Shown piece by piece: positions 12,728-25,056 of a DNA stretch of 64,000 bases. Every line of letters begins with the position of its first letter. The stretch's first letter is position 1. The DNA is from Gammaproteobacteria bacterium (GTDB lineage: Bacteria > Pseudomonadota > Gammaproteobacteria > Pseudomonadales > Pseudohongiellaceae). Where the stretch lies: positions 354,657 through 418,656 of the forward strand of contig DUBM01000020.1 of assembly GCA_012960305.1 (NCBI GenBank), in the 5' to 3' direction. Both the position numbers and the translations under genes were made by a program. The notes beneath the pieces were generated by a model. The model did no database searches, was not told the origin of the DNA, and saw only the letters and a program-made list of their open reading frames with translations.

Positions 12728-13197
12728 GTAGAGGCTGCGTCCCATTTCGACAAGGCAGCCTTGTCCGACTCAGTGCTTTCTACCCAGACGGCCGACTTAC
12801 CGACACCCTGCTTTTTCCAAAATGGTGCTTTATTCTTTAAATAATCCATGATGAATTGAGCTGCATCAAAGGCATCCTGTCGATGCTCACTAGCTGTCCC
12901 CACAAAAACAATCTGATCGCCAGGATAGAGATGCCCAATTCTATGCACTAGCCTGGTAGCGAGAAGCGACCACCTTTTGTTTGCCTGATCCACAATATCC
13001 TGAAGATTTTTTTCGGTCATTCCAGGGTAGTGCTCTAGATGAAGGAAGCTTATCTTTGAATCACCGACATGAGATCGATCATAAATCTCTCTAACTAAGC
13101 CAGTAAAAGTTACAATAGCGCCGGCATCAACAGCTGTTTTACGCAAGAGACTGTATTCAGCTCCTAGTTCAAAGTCTTGTTCTTGAATACTAATCAT
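12724..13197 (-). CDS. moaE: Molybdopterin synthase catalytic subunit MoaE
   Basis: A 157-aa large subunit of molybdopterin synthase, which inserts sulfur carried by MoaD into precursor Z. Signatures include GAIVTFTGLVREI, LEHYPGMTEKNLQDIVDQAN, RIGHLYPGDQIVFVGTASEH and the catalytic KNKAPFWKKQ lysines. The start is 2 nt after the moaD stop, so the two subunits are translationally coupled. Third gene of a moaC-moaD-moaE operon; moaA, moaB and moeA are not here. Confidence 0.97.
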   Translation of the reverse strand: MISIQEQDFELGAEYSLLRKTAVDAGAIVTFTGLVREIYDRSHVGDSKISFLHLEHYPGMTEKNLQDIVDQANKRWSLLATRLVHRIGHLYPGDQIVFVGTASEHRQDAFDAAQFIMDYLKNKAPFWKKQGVGKSAVWVESTESDKAALSKWDAAST

Positions 13198-13199
13198 TC

Positions 13200-13454
13200 T
13201 CAGCCACCGGTCATTGGAGGGAAAAAAGCAACTTCGTCATCCTCTTGGAGAGTACTTTCATAATTCGCCACAATTTGATTAACCGCCACTAAAACAGCAC
13301 GCTCAGAATTAAATATGCTCGCCGCTTCAGGTGAGAGCGTAACCAAGTAATCGATTAAGTCAGCAACTGTAGAAACGGTTTCAGGAAGCTCCATACTGTC
13401 CTCCTGTTTGTTTAGTGCTTCTCGAATGCTGGCGAAGTAATAAATATTTATCAT
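13200..13454 (-). CDS. moaD: Molybdopterin synthase sulfur-carrier subunit MoaD
   Basis: An 84-aa ubiquitin-like sulfur carrier. It begins MINIYYFASIREALNKQE and ends in the essential Gly-Gly tail (VAFFPPMTGG), which is thiocarboxylated by MoeB and inserted into MoaE. The frame is open further upstream, into the 3' end of moaC, but the family start and size match the ATG at 13454, 10 nt after the moaC stop. Confidence 0.95.
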   Translation of the reverse strand: MINIYYFASIREALNKQEDSMELPETVSTVADLIDYLVTLSPEAASIFNSERAVLVAVNQIVANYESTLQEDDEVAFFPPMTGG

Positions 13455-13464
13455 GCTGATAACC

Positions 13465-13941
13465 CTATGCCCGGCGGTAATCGCCGCTCTTCCCACCTGA
13501 CTTTTCTTGGAGGCAGATACTACTAATAACCATATCTTTATCCACAGCTTTGCACATGTCATAAACCGTAAGACCTGCAACTGAAACTGCAGTGAGTGCT
13601 TCCATTTCAATTCCAGTAGGGCCGTTAACTTTGCAAGTCGCGGTAATTTCTACACAGCAGGCTGCGGCATTAAGGCTCAGGCTAACATCCACCGAAGTTA
13701 GCATTAGGGGGTGACAGAGTGGGATCAGTTGAGAACAGGATTTTGCCGCCAGAATTCCGGCAATACGCGCTACCGCGAGAACATCCCCTTTTTCGTGTCC
13801 GCCCGCGGCAATCAATTGCAATGTTGTGGCAGCCATTTTAATTGTGCCAGTAGCAACAGCGACCCGTTGGGTCAGAGGTTTATTTCCGACGTCAACCATT
13901 CTTGCATTTCCTTCATCATCCAGGTGACTAAGTTTACTCAT
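13465..13941 (-). CDS. moaC: Cyclic pyranopterin monophosphate synthase MoaC
   Basis: A 158-aa enzyme that converts the MoaA product (3',8-cyclo-GTP) to cyclic pyranopterin monophosphate in molybdenum cofactor synthesis. It has [56 protein letters not shown] and the C-terminal [11 protein letters not shown], all near the consensus. First gene of moaCDE. The 216 nt between it and the divergent nudix gene must hold both promoters; I could not make out a molybdenum-cofactor riboswitch there. Confidence 0.97.
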   Translation of the reverse strand: MSKLSHLDDEGNARMVDVGNKPLTQRVAVATGTIKMAATTLQLIAAGGHEKGDVLAVARIAGILAAKSCSQLIPLCHPLMLTSVDVSLSLNAAACCVEITATCKVNGPTGIEMEALTAVSVAGLTVYDMCKAVDKDMVISSICLQEKSGGKSGDYRRA

Positions 13942-14157
13942 TGCTCTTCAATTTCCTAAAGTTAAGGCATTATCCATGTTTCGTAACTTAAGCTAAAGCC
14001 AAGTTTTGGTTCTTCTGAGGTGACGATTTAACATGGAATCATATAACATTGATTGCTGGAGCTTTACGGATCAAGCCGAAAGCTAAAAAAAGCTTCGAGA
14101 ACAACTTGTTAACTTGATGATCCAGGGCTTCGCTAAAGTGAACATTGGAATTTTCAG

Positions 14158-14616
14158 ATGGATCTAAAAAATAGTAGTGCTCTCCCCCACATCACAGTCG
14201 CCACAGTTGTGGAAAAGGCATCCAAGTTTCTCCTCGTGAGGGAGAAAGCCAATGGGCAGATAGTTTATAATCAACCGGCTGGGCATTTGAAGTGCGGTGA
14301 GAGTTTAACGACAGCAGCACTGCGTGAAACCTTTGAAGAAACGACATGGCGAATAAAAATAACTTCCTTGCTCGGCATCTACAATTACCTATCTGCAGCT
14401 AATGGCGTAACATATGTTCGCCATTGCTTTATCGCAGAACCAATCTGGCAAGAGCCCGAAGCAAAGCTCGACTCTGATATCCTCGATGCCGTTTGGTTGT
14501 CCATCGACGAGATTATACAAAAAACAGCTGAACTGCGAAGTCCGCTCGTGCTTACCGTACTCAAAGACTATGTCGCAGGCAACTCTTACCCCCTTTCAGT
14601 TATTCGCGACTCATAA
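14158..14616 (+). CDS. nudJ: NUDIX hydrolase, NudJ-like
   Basis: A 152-aa NUDIX hydrolase. The Nudix box is at residues 42-64 ([20 protein letters not shown], then TTW). It fits GX5EX7REUXEEXGU except that the late Gly is Thr. The catalytic REUXEE core is intact. By position (nudJ-mnmA-hflD-purB as in E. coli) it is the NudJ/YmfB phosphatase, which acts on thiamine pyrophosphate-type and nucleotide substrates. It ends 4 nt before mnmA, so the two are in one operon. Confidence 0.85.
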   Translation: MDLKNSSALPHITVATVVEKASKFLLVREKANGQIVYNQPAGHLKCGESLTTAALRETFEETTWRIKITSLLGIYNYLSAANGVTYVRHCFIAEPIWQEPEAKLDSDILDAVWLSIDEIIQKTAELRSPLVLTVLKDYVAGNSYPLSVIRDS

Positions 14617-14620
14617 AAAA

Positions 14621-15736
14621 ATGTCTAAGCAATCAACTTCCGACCAAATAACTTCTCAGCGAGTAATAGTAGGCATGTCCGGTGGAGTTGACTCGTCGGT
14701 TGCGGCCCACTTGTTGCAGCAGCAAGGTTATGCGGTAGAAGGCCTTTTCATGAAGAATTGGGAAGAAGATGATGGTACAGAGTATTGCACAGCGAAAGAG
14801 GATCTTTCGGATGCTCAGTCAGTCTGTGATGTACTCGGGATTCACTTACATACCGCAAATTTTTCTGCAGAATACTGGGACAATGTGTTTGAGCATTTTA
14901 TCCGCGAGTACAAAGCTGGGCGGACTCCCAATCCCGATGTACTTTGCAATAGGGAAATTAAATTCAAAGCATTTCTAGAGTATGCCCAGGATTTAGGTGC
15001 CAACTATATAGCAACAGGGCATTATGTTAGGCGGGAGGATACCTCGGCCGGCGTTAATCTTTTGAAAGGTATAGATGGCAATAAGGACCAAAGCTACTTT
15101 TTGTGTGAAGTCAGTGAAGACTGCATTCGTAACAGTCTATTTCCATTAGGAGATTTAATGAAGACGGATGTTAGGAAAATAGCTAGCCAATTAGGATTAC
15201 GAACCCACGATAAGAAAGACAGCACCGGCATCTGTTTTATCGGAGAGCGCAAATTTAAAGATTTTCTAGAGGCATATTTACCTGCTCAGCCCGGGAACAT
15301 CGAAACCACGGAGGGCGATTTATTAGGCCGGCATGCAGGCCTTATGTACTACACCTACGGCCAACGGCAAGGTCTGGGAATTGGTGGCGTTAAAGATCGT
15401 CTCGATAAACCTTGGTATGTCGTAGAAAAAGATCTTGAGAAAAACATTTTAATTGTCGGGCAAGGTAATGAAAATACTGACTTATATTCTCAAGTACTCT
15501 TGGCTAGCGCCCCTACTTGGATAAACTCATCAGCGCCTGAGTTGTCTTTATGCTGTACAGCAAAGATCCGCTATCGACAAGTTGATCAGAAGTGCCGCGT
15601 AGAAAAGGCACAAAATGGCAGTGTGCAAGTAAACTTCGAGCAACCTCAACGAGCAGTCACACCAGGGCAGTATGTAGTTTTCTATGATGCAGATCATTGC
15701 CTCGGAGGTGCCATCATTGACAGTTATCTCGCCTAA
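14621..15736 (+). CDS. mnmA: tRNA-specific 2-thiouridylase MnmA
   Basis: A 371-aa enzyme that puts the 2-thio group on wobble U34 of tRNA-Lys, -Glu and -Gln. The ATP-binding PP-loop is [10 protein letters not shown] (18-27); the catalytic cysteine pair is C109 ([12 protein letters not shown]) and C205 ([10 protein letters not shown]). The frame is open ~70 codons further upstream inside the nudix gene, but the family N-terminus and the ATG at 14621, 4 nt after the nudix stop, define the start. The 3' end overlaps hflD by 20 nt. Confidence 0.97.
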   Translation: MSKQSTSDQITSQRVIVGMSGGVDSSVAAHLLQQQGYAVEGLFMKNWEEDDGTEYCTAKEDLSDAQSVCDVLGIHLHTANFSAEYWDNVFEHFIREYKAGRTPNPDVLCNREIKFKAFLEYAQDLGANYIATGHYVRREDTSAGVNLLKGIDGNKDQSYFLCEVSEDCIRNSLFPLGDLMKTDVRKIASQLGLRTHDKKDSTGICFIGERKFKDFLEAYLPAQPGNIETTEGDLLGRHAGLMYYTYGQRQGLGIGGVKDRLDKPWYVVEKDLEKNILIVGQGNENTDLYSQVLLASAPTWINSSAPELSLCCTAKIRYRQVDQKCRVEKAQNGSVQVNFEQPQRAVTPGQYVVFYDADHCLGGAIIDSYLA

Positions 15737-16406
15737 ATACAGCCAATGGGAATACCAAAATCTTGCAATGGCAGGAATTGCGCAGTGCGCTTACCTAGTA
15801 AACAGCCTCGCCAATGGGGGTGGTGCGTCCGAATATAATTTAGCTGCAAGCATTAACCCTCTACTAGCGCTCAACCCCCGCAGTGTCGAAGACGTCTATT
15901 CAAGCGCCGCCAACCTTGGTTTAGGTCTAAGAACTCTACAGAACATATTTAGCAATGAAAAAGTGCGAGAGAATACAGAGGTGATTCGCTATACCTTGGG
16001 AATTATGCATCTGCGAGGCAAACTGATCAGTAACAAGAGGGCACAAGGAATACTTAGAGAAAAACTGCAAGTAATCGCACCGCTTGATACGCTCGCTGCC
16101 TTAAATTCCTCTGACGAAAATGAAGCTGAGCGGAAATTAGCTGCAGAACAAATATATGAGCAGCTCGCCGACTTGTATCAGGATACAATTAGCACTCTCT
16201 CTTACCGAATTCAGGTTCAGGGGAAGATAGATAATTTAAAGGACAAGGACATCGCCAATAGAATTCGAGCGCTTTTGCTTGCAGGAATTCGATCTGCGGT
16301 TCTTTGGCACCAGCTTGGAGGTAGACGCTGGCATTTAGTTTTTTATCGCAAACGCATTTTACTATCAGTTGGAAATATCAGGCGGAAGTTAATTTCGTGG
16401 GTTTAG
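15717..16406 (+). CDS. hflD: HflD family protein (lysogenization regulator homologue)
   Basis: A 229-aa, mostly helical peripheral membrane protein. Homology to E. coli HflD is clear in [46 protein letters not shown] and [21 protein letters not shown]. coli HflD affects lambda CII stability; the housekeeping role is not settled. I choose the TTG at 15717 because GGAGGTG (15704-15710) is a strong ribosome-binding site 6 nt upstream and the length then fits the family; an ATG at 15684 lacks this. It starts inside mnmA, and purB follows after 9 nt. Confidence 0.88.
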   Translation: MTVISPKYSQWEYQNLAMAGIAQCAYLVNSLANGGGASEYNLAASINPLLALNPRSVEDVYSSAANLGLGLRTLQNIFSNEKVRENTEVIRYTLGIMHLRGKLISNKRAQGILREKLQVIAPLDTLAALNSSDENEAERKLAAEQIYEQLADLYQDTISTLSYRIQVQGKIDNLKDKDIANRIRALLLAGIRSAVLWHQLGGRRWHLVFYRKRILLSVGNIRRKLISWV

Positions 16407-18952
<2,546 letters not shown>

Positions 18953-18983
18953 GATTAGTCGCCACATTCTTTAATCACAACAA

Positions 18984-19002
18984 TTCTTGACCTTGACAAG
19001 AA
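18984..19002. terminator. Weak hairpin between convergent roxA and thrH
   Basis: TTCTTG (18984-18989), 7-nt loop, CAAGAA (18997-19002) forms a six-pair stem in the 53-nt gap between convergent genes. The stem is AT-rich and there is no clean T tract, so a terminator role is only suggested by position. Confidence 0.25.
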
Positions 19003-19005
19003 AGT

Positions 19006-19617
19006 TTATAGATCCCGCTCGCTGGCATTTGCGAATTCCCGCATAAGATCACTATAACTATGTACAGCTGGAAATTGCGGAAACTCGGCGATGACATTTT
19101 CGGGAGCTTTGAAAAGGATCCCCGCATCGGCCTCAGAAAGCATTGTGGTGTCGTTGTAGGAATCACCTGCAGCTATAACACGATAGTTGAGGCCATGAAA
19201 TGCTTCCACTGATTGCCGTTTCGGGTCCACTTGACGCAATTTGTAATCGACGATCTTACCCTGTTCGTCCGCTATTAGACGGTGACAAAACAATGTTGGA
19301 AATCCGAGCTGTCTCATCAGTGGGTGAGAGAATTCATAAAACGTATCCGATAAAATAACGACTTGAAAGCGTTCTCGTAACCAATCTATGAACTCTAATG
19401 CACCTTCCATTGGCGCCATCGTGGAAATCACTGCCTGAATGTCGGGCAAGCCAAGGTTGTGCTCTTCAAGAATGGAGAGACGCTGTCGCATCAGAACGTT
19501 GTAGTCAGGAATATCCCGCGTGGTCGCCTTTAACTCTGCAATACCAGTCTTTTCTGCAAAGCCAATCCATATTTCAGGAACTAATACCCCTTCTAAGTCA
19601 AGACAGGCAATTTCCAT
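19006..19617 (-). CDS. thrH: Phosphoserine phosphatase/homoserine phosphotransferase ThrH
   Basis: A 203-aa HAD-superfamily enzyme. In Pseudomonas, ThrH dephosphorylates phosphoserine and can move the phosphate to homoserine. Motif I is DLEGV (D7, E9, where Glu replaces the usual second Asp, as in ThrH), motif II is ILSDTFYEF and motif IV is GDSYNDTTML. The start MEIACLDLEGVLVPEIWI is almost diagnostic for the family, and the size matches (205 aa). It lies next to cysH, as in P. aeruginosa, but divergent here. Confidence 0.94.
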   Translation of the reverse strand: MEIACLDLEGVLVPEIWIGFAEKTGIAELKATTRDIPDYNVLMRQRLSILEEHNLGLPDIQAVISTMAPMEGALEFIDWLRERFQVVILSDTFYEFSHPLMRQLGFPTLFCHRLIADEQGKIVDYKLRQVDPKRQSVEAFHGLNYRVIAAGDSYNDTTMLSEADAGILFKAPENVIAEFPQFPAVHSYSDLMREFANASERDL

Positions 19618-19948
19618 TATCGAGAGCTACTCCGAGTCAATAATCACACTAGCTTGGCGACTGCCAAGGCAGGCACAATTTACCAGATATGGGATACTTG
19701 GAACAGTGTCGATGGCGCAGACTGTTTTGCCAGCAATATATATAGATACGAGCAAGGCGTGGACAGTTACATTTTATGGTCTTGCTTGATCCTGATTTCG
19801 TAAATCCTTAATTTTTATTAAATTTCCCACGTGGAACACTATATCGAGTGTTTCACTATACCCTACTGCTGTGGTCGGACGCCTTTACGAGTTGAAACAA
19901 ATAACGGAAAATACCTGCATTCCAGCGAAACCAGTCCGGATCATCTCG
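19618..19948. promoter_or_regulatory. thrH/cysH divergent region with two dyads
   Basis: The 331 nt between the divergent thrH and cysH genes contain no convincing gene. Two adjoining dyads lie ~100 nt before cysH: CCACGTGG (19827-19834) and AACACT-ATATCG-AGTGTT (19835-19852, perfect 6+6+6). They could be an operator, for example for CysB or another sulfur regulator, but I cannot assign a protein. The upstream part overlaps a shadow frame of thrH. Confidence 0.35.
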
Positions 19949-20713
19949 ATGCTTACCCAGGAACAAATAACAGAGCAAAATACTAGACTGCAAAACAGTG
20001 AGCCCAGAGATATTTTACGGGAAGTGTTTAGCCTGATACCTAACACCGTACTGTCATTTAGCGGCGCTGAGGATGTGATTCTGATAGATATGGCTACAAA
20101 AATTCTGCCGGAATTACCTGTATTTACCCTAGATACCGGCCGTTTACACCAGGAAACTTACCGCTTCATAGAAAAAGTCCGGACTTATTACGACGTAAAC
20201 ATAGACATGCTGCAACCGGATACGGAGCAGCTGCGTAAGTTTGTCAAACAAAAAGGTCTCTTCAGCTTCTATAAAGACGGCCATGAAGAATGTTGCAGCA
20301 TTCGCAAGGTTGAGCCACTACGGAAGAAATTACGTCACTATGATGCATGGATAACAGGACAGCGACGCGATCAGACCCCCAGCAGAGCGGAAGTAGCTAT
20401 TATTGAGCTAGATCGAGGGTTTTCAAATAACGGCCATCAAGTAGTGAAGATAAATCCTTTAGCTAATTGGAGTTCTGAGCAAGTGTGGAGCGCCATTCAG
20501 ATGTTCAATATCCCCTACAATGAGCTCCATGACCGCGGTTATGTGAGCATTGGTTGCGAGCCTTGTACACGAGCCATCAAACCCACTGAGCATGAGCGAG
20601 CTGGCAGATGGTGGTGGGAAGATGCCACAATTAAGGAATGCGGCCTACATCCGAAGAACATAGCTGGAGAGGTTAGAAGGAACAATGAGGAGCATGATAC
20701 GGAGTCCAGCTAA
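19949..20713 (+). CDS. cysH: Adenylylsulfate (APS) reductase, assimilatory
   Basis: A 254-aa thioredoxin-dependent reductase making sulfite from activated sulfate. It carries both cysteine pairs that bind a [4Fe-4S] cluster, C115-C116 (GHEECCSIRKVEPL) and C203/C206 (SIGCEPCTRA), plus the catalytic cysteine C231 (KECGLH). The cluster cysteines indicate APS rather than PAPS as substrate, as in Pseudomonas. PP-loop-type SFSGAEDV is at 36-43. I place the start at the ATG at 19949 (MLTQEQITEQ); the frame is open 26 codons further upstream but without homology that I recognise. It is convergent with cysB. Confidence 0.95.
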   Translation: MLTQEQITEQNTRLQNSEPRDILREVFSLIPNTVLSFSGAEDVILIDMATKILPELPVFTLDTGRLHQETYRFIEKVRTYYDVNIDMLQPDTEQLRKFVKQKGLFSFYKDGHEECCSIRKVEPLRKKLRHYDAWITGQRRDQTPSRAEVAIIELDRGFSNNGHQVVKINPLANWSSEQVWSAIQMFNIPYNELHDRGYVSIGCEPCTRAIKPTEHERAGRWWWEDATIKECGLHPKNIAGEVRRNNEEHDTESS

Positions 20714-20734
20714 TTGCTGGACTATTTTATATTT
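20703..20734 (+). terminator. Intrinsic terminator of cysH overlapping its stop codon
   Basis: AGTCCAGC (20703-20710), loop TAATT, GCTGGACT (20716-20723) is a perfect eight-pair stem followed by ATTTTATATTT. The loop contains the cysH stop codon TAA (20711-20713). This is a well-formed rho-independent terminator placed directly on the gene end. Confidence 0.75.
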
Positions 20735-20763
20735 CTAATCGTCAGTTCTCTAAATAGGGAGGC

Positions 20764-21747
<984 letters not shown>

Positions 21748-21840
21748 TCATACTCTGATCTCGTGGCGCTTAGTCAATCAAGTATCGATTCCGACTAGCG
21801 AGCCTGCTTGCTAACCTAGTTTTATCTTGCATATAACATA

Positions 21841-21882
21841 TAGTTATTTAGTTATTTAATTATATTACTTTAAAGAATAACA
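21841..21882. promoter_or_regulatory. AT-rich repeats in cysB/TSUP control region
   Basis: The 242-nt gap between divergent cysB and the TSUP gene contains a run of imperfect octamers (tAGTTATTTAGTTATTTAAT) followed by a TAAAGAATAAC element. The AATAAC piece resembles half-sites reported for CysB, so a CysB-controlled divergent promoter is plausible; this is inference only. Confidence 0.3.
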
Positions 21883-21980
21883 AAAAACACTTACCATTGC
21901 GGACTAGCAACACGCCGAAGAGCATCACACTGCCAACAACTGTTTTCTATTCGGCCAGAAACACCGATTTATATTAATTG

Positions 21981-22781
21981 ATGAGGACCAATGTGGAATT
22001 CTTGCTGCATATTTTGGCAGGCGCGGGTGTTGGCTTTGCAATAGGACTAACGGGAGTCGGTGGGGGATCTCTTATGACTCCCCTTTTGCTTTTGTTTGGC
22101 TATCCTGCACCAATTGCTATAGGTACAGACCTTTTATACGCGGCAATAACAAAAGCGGGTGGTGCAATATCCCACCATCGCCAAGGAAACGTGGATTGGC
22201 AAATAGTCGTTACTCTGGCGTTAGGAAGCATTCCTGCCTCGATATTACTCCATTACTTTTTCTTAGATCAAAACTTTCAAGAATCAGAATTATTTGAAAA
22301 GTTATTAACCATAAGCTTAGGAGTAATGCTTACAGTTACTGCTATTGTATTGATTTTTAGAAATAAAATGCGGCTTAAAGCCATCGAAGAGAGACCAGAA
22401 CTAGTGATGAAGCTAGTGCATAAACGACGCGGAGTGATTACTTGGGTAATGGGGTTACTGCTTGGTATCTGCGTGACATTGTCATCGGTTGGCGCTGGTG
22501 CCTTTGGGGCCGCAGTATTGATGGTCATCTATTCTCAAACAACATCAGTAAGGGTCATTGGGACAGACATCGCCCATGCAGTGCCATTAACCCTAATTGC
22601 GGGCTTGGGGTATTTGCTGATTGGCTACGTAGATTTAGTCTTACTAGGCAGCTTGCTCATTGGCTCCTTGCCGGCGATCCACCTGGGCACGAAGGTAAGC
22701 AGCCAAGTTCCAGACAAATCCCTCCAGACAATACTGACTATTCTATTGTTAGGACTTGGAATGTATTACATCTTATTCTAA
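21981..22781 (+). CDS. TSUP/TauE-SafE family sulfite (organosulfonate) exporter
   Basis: A 266-aa inner-membrane protein of the TauE/SafE (TSUP) family, which exports sulfite or related sulfur anions. It has about eight hydrophobic segments and two repeats of the family's glycine-rich motif: GLTGVGGGSLMTPLLLLFGY near residue 20 and VTLSSVGAGAFGAAVLMVIY in the second half. Being divergent from cysB and close to cysH suggests disposal of excess sulfite. The start could be the ATG at 21981 or a GTG at 21993; the latter has the better ribosome-binding site (TGAGGA) but is a weaker codon. Confidence 0.85.
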   Translation: MRTNVEFLLHILAGAGVGFAIGLTGVGGGSLMTPLLLLFGYPAPIAIGTDLLYAAITKAGGAISHHRQGNVDWQIVVTLALGSIPASILLHYFFLDQNFQESELFEKLLTISLGVMLTVTAIVLIFRNKMRLKAIEERPELVMKLVHKRRGVITWVMGLLLGICVTLSSVGAGAFGAAVLMVIYSQTTSVRVIGTDIAHAVPLTLIAGLGYLLIGYVDLVLLGSLLIGSLPAIHLGTKVSSQVPDKSLQTILTILLLGLGMYYILF

Positions 22782-22833
22782 TAAATAGGTTAAGTTTGTA
22801 GTCTATCTCTTTGTATTGATGCTTAAAATTTTA

Positions 22834-23739
22834 TTACTCGTTTGCAACACCATGGGGCACATGACCAGTTGCTACGTGATTTCTGGCTGAATCACAGTGC
22901 TCCTGCTGATCGTCAAAGAAGACATCGGCGTCGAATGCCTCCAGGAATTCACCCTTCTTCAAACCACCTAAGAACAGGGACTCATCGATTCTGATATTCC
23001 AATGGCGTAGTGTCTTGACCACCCTTTCATGTGCAGGCGCAGCTCTGGCGGTCACTAAACATGTACGAATTGGAGATTTACCCCGTGGAAAGGCCATTTG
23101 GATTTGCTGCAGAGCAGCTAGCACCTGTTTGAAAGGACCGCCACTCAAAGGTTCGTTGGCAGATTTAAGTTCATTCTGAGAAAAAGCCTCCAACCCTTTG
23201 TTTTTAAATATTTTTTCTGAATCATCTGAAAAAAGAACTGCGTCACCATCGAAAGCAATTTTGAGTGTTTCCTGCTGAGCAACCTGCTTGTTGGACTGAA
23301 GGATTGTAGCTGCTGCAACTCCCAACTCTAACGCCTGTCGTACGTCGTACCCGTCTGTAGAAAGAAACAGATGACTGTTGAAGGCTGAGATATAGCGATA
23401 TGGGCTGTCACCACCAGAAAAGGCAGCTCTGGATATATCTAAATCATAATGCTTTATAGAGTTAAAGATCCTCAAACCCGTATCAGCGCTATTTCGAGAA
23501 AGTAATATGACTTCTACCGGTGACTCATCAAGCAAGTCATTAAGGTGGAGTAGCTTCTTCACCAAGGAAAAAGCATCACCTGGTTGCAGTGGCTTATCTT
23601 CTCTCGCTATTTGATAGGCCTGATAAGCATCCAAGCCCTCCTCTTCATAGACGCGATGGCTTTCAGCCAAATCAAATAATGCTCGAGAAGAAATAGCGAT
23701 AACTAGAGGATCAATTTTTGGTGCAGCGGGTTTGGACAT
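22834..23739 (-). CDS. 5'-nucleotidase (cytosolic 5'-nucleotidase I family)
   Basis: A 301-aa protein of the NT5C1-like family that dephosphorylates nucleoside monophosphates. The opening (DPLVIAISSRALFDLAESHR) and the inner motifs VEVILLSRNSADTGLRIFNS, FSGGDSPYRYISAFNSHLFL, IAFDGDAVLFSDDSEKIF and DVFFDDQQEHC match the family as I remember it, with HAD-like Asp residues in AFDGDAVLF. No signal peptide, so cytosolic. Stands alone on the minus strand downstream of msrA. Confidence 0.85.
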   Translation of the reverse strand: MSKPAAPKIDPLVIAISSRALFDLAESHRVYEEEGLDAYQAYQIAREDKPLQPGDAFSLVKKLLHLNDLLDESPVEVILLSRNSADTGLRIFNSIKHYDLDISRAAFSGGDSPYRYISAFNSHLFLSTDGYDVRQALELGVAAATILQSNKQVAQQETLKIAFDGDAVLFSDDSEKIFKNKGLEAFSQNELKSANEPLSGGPFKQVLAALQQIQMAFPRGKSPIRTCLVTARAAPAHERVVKTLRHWNIRIDESLFLGGLKKGEFLEAFDADVFFDDQQEHCDSARNHVATGHVPHGVANE

Positions 23740-24113
23740 AATTAATTGGCGTTATTATATTCAGTTGGGGTATGCACAGCCGTGCTATAAGCAACATCAT
23801 AATTGCCGGACCCGCACAAAGCTATGTTAAGAATATTTACTTGGTTAAGCCCTACACATAAATTTGTACAAAAGCTTTTATCAATGTCATTAATTGCTGC
23901 GTAATTACATTTCGCAGATATAGTTTTAGTACTAAAAAACGCCTTGAGGGCAGAATGTCTGAATAGCCTTCTCATCGGCAGTTAATCGGAAATATCATGA
24001 ATAGGTTTTTTTTCGACACTCTAGAGAGCGACATTGAGACTCATCGGCACATGAGTTAGATCATTGGCGATGCACTAAAAACAAGAAATCGCCGATTTTT
24101 TTGTCAGTGACAA
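23740..24113. other. Intergenic region between msrA and the nucleotidase gene
   Basis: 374 nt without a gene I can support. A 77-codon minus-strand frame (23742-23975) ends 2 nt before the nucleotidase start but has no recognisable features. A hairpin GGCGAT (24066-24071) / ATCGCC (24088-24093) followed by a seven-T run lies on the plus strand; no plus-strand gene is upstream of it, so its role is unclear. Confidence 0.4.
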
Positions 24114-24767
24114 TTACTCACCGTCGATTTTCCGCTGATAGCAAGCGCCAGTACCAGCAAGCCCGCAATAACCTAAGGGATTCTTCGCCAAATACTGCTG
24201 GTGGTAATCTTCTGCATAATAAAATGTCTGCAGTGGTTTAACTTCTGTCGTGATACTTGGAAAACCTTTTTCGGACAATGCCTTTTGATATTGCGCCTGA
24301 CCATCCTTGGCTTGGCTTTCTTGTTGTTCATCTAAGGTGTAAATAGCAGAGCGGTACTGGCTGCCCTGATCATTGCCTTGACGCATCCCTTGAGTTGGAT
24401 TATGAGATTCCCAAAAAGTCTGCAGTAATGAATCAAAGCTACATAGTTGGGGATCAAAGAAAGCTAGCACTACTTCAGTGTGCCCTGTGCCGCCACTGCA
24501 AACATCCTCGTAGGTGGGGTTTTTAGTGACACCCCCTGCATAGCCAGCGGCGGTGCTATACACGCCAGGTAGCTCCCAGAACAAACGCTCTGCGCCCCAA
24601 AAACAACCAAGTCCAAATACAACTTTTTCAATACCTTCTGGAACTGGCTCAGTTATCTCTCGGCCTGAAACAAAGTGGCTATTAGTAAACCGGACCGACT
24701 CTACTCTATCTGGAAGGGCTGACTGTTGGTCAGAACGTTCAAATTTATTATTGAGAGTGAATAACAT
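24114..24767 (-). CDS. msrA: Peptide methionine sulfoxide reductase MsrA
   Basis: A 217-aa reductase for methionine-S-sulfoxide. The catalytic GCFWGAE (C55) is preceded by a ~45-residue N-terminal part, as in the longer E. coli-type MsrA (212 aa). Further signatures: [46 protein letters not shown] and [15 protein letters not shown]. The start [13 protein letters not shown] at 24767 is chosen; a longer frame begins at 24830 but the added residues are not family-like. Likely stress-related; no operon partner. Confidence 0.96.
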   Translation of the reverse strand: MLFTLNNKFERSDQQSALPDRVESVRFTNSHFVSGREITEPVPEGIEKVVFGLGCFWGAERLFWELPGVYSTAAGYAGGVTKNPTYEDVCSGGTGHTEVVLAFFDPQLCSFDSLLQTFWESHNPTQGMRQGNDQGSQYRSAIYTLDEQQESQAKDGQAQYQKALSEKGFPSITTEVKPLQTFYYAEDYHQQYLAKNPLGYCGLAGTGACYQRKIDGE

Positions 24768-25056
24768 AAAGTAATCTCGCGTACTTCTAAATAGAATTAG
24801 GAGGAAGCCCAAACCTCTGAGTGAGTACATGGATTGTAACTCACTCGTACAGGATACTCAGCAATCAGTTGAAACACCGAACAATGAGCCGAGAAATACG
24901 TACGACAAATTGATAGACTCGCATAGATGATAGCTACGCTAATTTACATGTCGTTTCAAACTACTGCCTAATAATTAATAAGAAGAGCTTCGAATATTTA
25001 ATGCAGCTCATTTCGTCAGCTGTAAGAATCGCCCAACAAATCCAAAGGAAAACCCC

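Noticed and set aside
13942..14157. Molybdenum-cofactor riboswitch before moaC
   Set aside because: The region contains only a short AGCT-type hairpin; I could not assemble the riboswitch core by eye.
21841..21864. Possible tandem repeat or CRISPR-like array
   Set aside because: Only three imperfect AT-rich octamers without spacers; treated as a possible regulatory stretch.
23742..23975. 77-codon minus-strand frame just upstream of the 5'-nucleotidase
   Set aside because: No recognisable motif, no clear ribosome-binding site and odd composition; listed only within the intergenic entry.
24066..24102. Hairpin with seven-T run on plus strand
   Set aside because: No plus-strand gene precedes it and the T run is on the wrong side for the minus-strand msrA; not called a terminator.
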